Below are positions 22,591 to 23,591 of a DNA stretch of 23,591 nt, piece after piece. The position numbers and the translations under genes are program-made. The notes beneath the pieces were generated by a model. It did not search any database, was not told where the DNA came from, and saw only the letters and a list, made by a program, of their open reading frames with translations. Numbering within the stretch: the stretch's first letter is position 1; each line of letters opens with the position of its first letter. The stretch is from Nitrospinota bacterium (GTDB taxonomy: Bacteria; Nitrospinota; Nitrospinia; UBA9942): NCBI GenBank assembly GCA_003489165.1, contig DNJG01000161.1:1-23591 (forward strand), in the 5' to 3' direction.

Positions 22591-23195
22591 TACTGGCTGC
22601 TAATCAATTCAAATATTCCTCTCCTTATCATCATTACAGCGATTGCTGCGAGGAAGATGCTCATAACCTTTGCAGATGCCTTTGCACCATTTTCTCCCAG
22701 CATATTTACTATAGTGTTTGATCTGATAAATGTTATCCAGACTATAAAAAGATTGATGATAATGGAAAATAGTGTAGGCAAGTAGCCGTATGTATCTACC
22801 AGAATAATTATTGTTGTAAGGACACCGGGACCCACAATCAACGGCATTCCAAGAGGGACTACACCTATTGATGAACCCTCAAACATCCTCCTCTTTTCCG
22901 GGAAGAGAAGGTCGTTGATTGCCAATACGAGAAGGACAATGCCTCCTGCGATTTTAAAGTCTGAGACAGTTATGCCGAGGGCTCCGAAGATAAATTTTCC
23001 TATTGCAAGAAAGCAGATGCTTACAATAAATGCAGTTATTACAGACTGCCTGACTATTATCTTTTTTTCATCAGCCGCCAGCCCTTCGGTCATGGATAGA
23101 AATATGGGAAGTATAGCTATTACATCTATGGCTACAAATATTGGTATTAGTGCAAGGAAAAAATTGTGCAGTTCTCTTAGCTCAAAAAGCGGCAT
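22590..23195 (-). CDS. MarC family integral membrane protein
   Basis: The 201-residue protein has about six membrane helices. FVAIDVIAILPIFLSMTEG near the N-terminus, FKIAGGIVLLVLAINDLL in the middle and PLGMPLIVGPGVLTTIIIL are MarC/UPF0056 signatures. Function of the family is unsettled; the early link to multiple antibiotic resistance was not upheld. The stop codon lies within the last bases of attC site 3. It begins two bases after the MFS gene ends, so the two are co-transcribed. Confidence 0.9.
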   Translation of the reverse strand: MPLFELRELHNFFLALIPIFVAIDVIAILPIFLSMTEGLAADEKKIIVRQSVITAFIVSICFLAIGKFIFGALGITVSDFKIAGGIVLLVLAINDLLFPEKRRMFEGSSIGVVPLGMPLIVGPGVLTTIIILVDTYGYLPTLFSIIINLFIVWITFIRSNTIVNMLGENGAKASAKVMSIFLAAIAVMMIRRGIFELISSQ

Positions 23196-23197
23196 AG

Positions 23198-23591
23198 TTA
23201 TTTCCTAACCAAAAATATAAATAAAATTGATGCCATTATTGATAATATTGCACCAAATGAAAAGGCAATCTCATGGCCAAAGCCCTGCCAGATAAATCCC
23301 ATCAGGATACTTGCAGGCAGTAGTGCTATGCCAACCGCAAAGTGATACAGCCCGTATGCCCTTCCCCTCTCTTCTGGTGAAACCATATCCGAAACCAACG
23401 CCCTCTCTGCACCTTCCGTAAGTCCAAAGTAGATGCCGTATAGTGCAAATAAAAGCCATGCGTGATAGGCTTCTGTTGCAAAGGCAAATGCAAAATATAT
23501 GATGCTGTATACGAACCAGCCTGAAATTATAACATATCTCCTGTCAATCCTATCTGATAAAGCGCCACCCGGCATTGAACTTAACATTTTA
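23198..23591 (-). CDS. MFS transporter, C-terminal part, truncated by the window edge
   Basis: The frame is open to the last base, so the Met at 23587 is internal. GGALSDRIDRRYVI is the loop signature between MFS helices, here that of the C-terminal half. Four to five further membrane helices follow (WFVYSIIYFAFAF, LLFALYGIYFGLTEG, GLYHFAVGIALLPASILMG, SFGAILSIMASILFIFL). GLTEGAERALVSDMV fits the drug/sugar-exporter branch. The substrate cannot be told. Confidence 0.85.
   Translation of the reverse strand, partial: KMLSSMPGGALSDRIDRRYVIISGWFVYSIIYFAFAFATEAYHAWLLFALYGIYFGLTEGAERALVSDMVSPEERGRAYGLYHFAVGIALLPASILMGFIWQGFGHEIAFSFGAILSIMASILFIFLVRK

Noticed and set aside
1..23591. CRISPR array
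   Set aside because: No regularly spaced direct repeats with unique spacers were seen; the repeats present are palindromic spacers, IS ends or attC sites.

Overview
The window is a chromosomal segment of a moderately AT-rich bacterium. Its genes look anaerobe or microaerophile-like: a nine-haem membrane-anchored cytochrome c, a rubrerythrin, and a trp cluster carrying both TrpB forms. The tmRNA is a one-piece type with the encoded tag ANTYEYALAA. This fits Nitrospirota-like or delta-proteobacteria-like genomes, but no single marker proves the phylum, so the assignment is an inference.

Layout. 1-802: 3' part of an AAA+ ATPase. 872-3791: an unusually AT-rich, tightly packed five-gene operon, made of two secreted LPP20/FlgT-like proteins around an unknown protein and two tandem PIN-like proteins. 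3853-4211: ssrA (tmRNA), minus strand, with its promoter. 4320-5722: a decayed DDE-transposase insertion sequence; 6192-6572: an internally deleted 381-bp derivative of the same family. Between the two IS copies lie two small membrane proteins, one resembling a subunit IIa of ba3-type oxidase, with a terminator. 6628-8412: a DedA-like membrane protein and mannose-1-phosphate guanylyltransferase. 8431-9687: the nine-haem cytochrome. 9688-10379: a regulatory and intergenic stretch with a perfect palindrome, two promoters, a 19-residue Lys-rich peptide gene and a long hairpin. 10380-14593: dGTPase-like HD hydrolase, rubrerythrin, M48 protease, small membrane protein, HAD phosphatase and LEA/WHy lipoprotein. 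14633-17802: trpB2-trpF-trpB1, without trpA. 17811-20698 (minus): trxB, a PNPOx-like flavoprotein and gltX.

The most interesting part is 20832-22590. I read it as a small integron cassette array without an integrase in the window. A near-consensus promoter (TTGACT-17-TATAAT) faces three gene/attC units: a PIN-like nuclease, a hicB-hicA toxin-antitoxin pair and a small lipoprotein. The first unit has a textbook boundary: GTTATGCCTCA at its left edge is the exact complement of TGAGGCATAAC at the start of its attC. All three sites fold as imperfect palindromes with extrahelical bases. The array ends at the stop codon of a marC-family gene (minus), which follows an MFS transporter running off the window.

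A second theme is short-word intergenic repeats: imperfect inverted or tandem copies of words such as GAGTT, ACGAAT, TGGACGCAGA, CTTCTTGC and CAGAATTTAGAAT. They recur between genes and have entered the ends of neighbouring reading frames.
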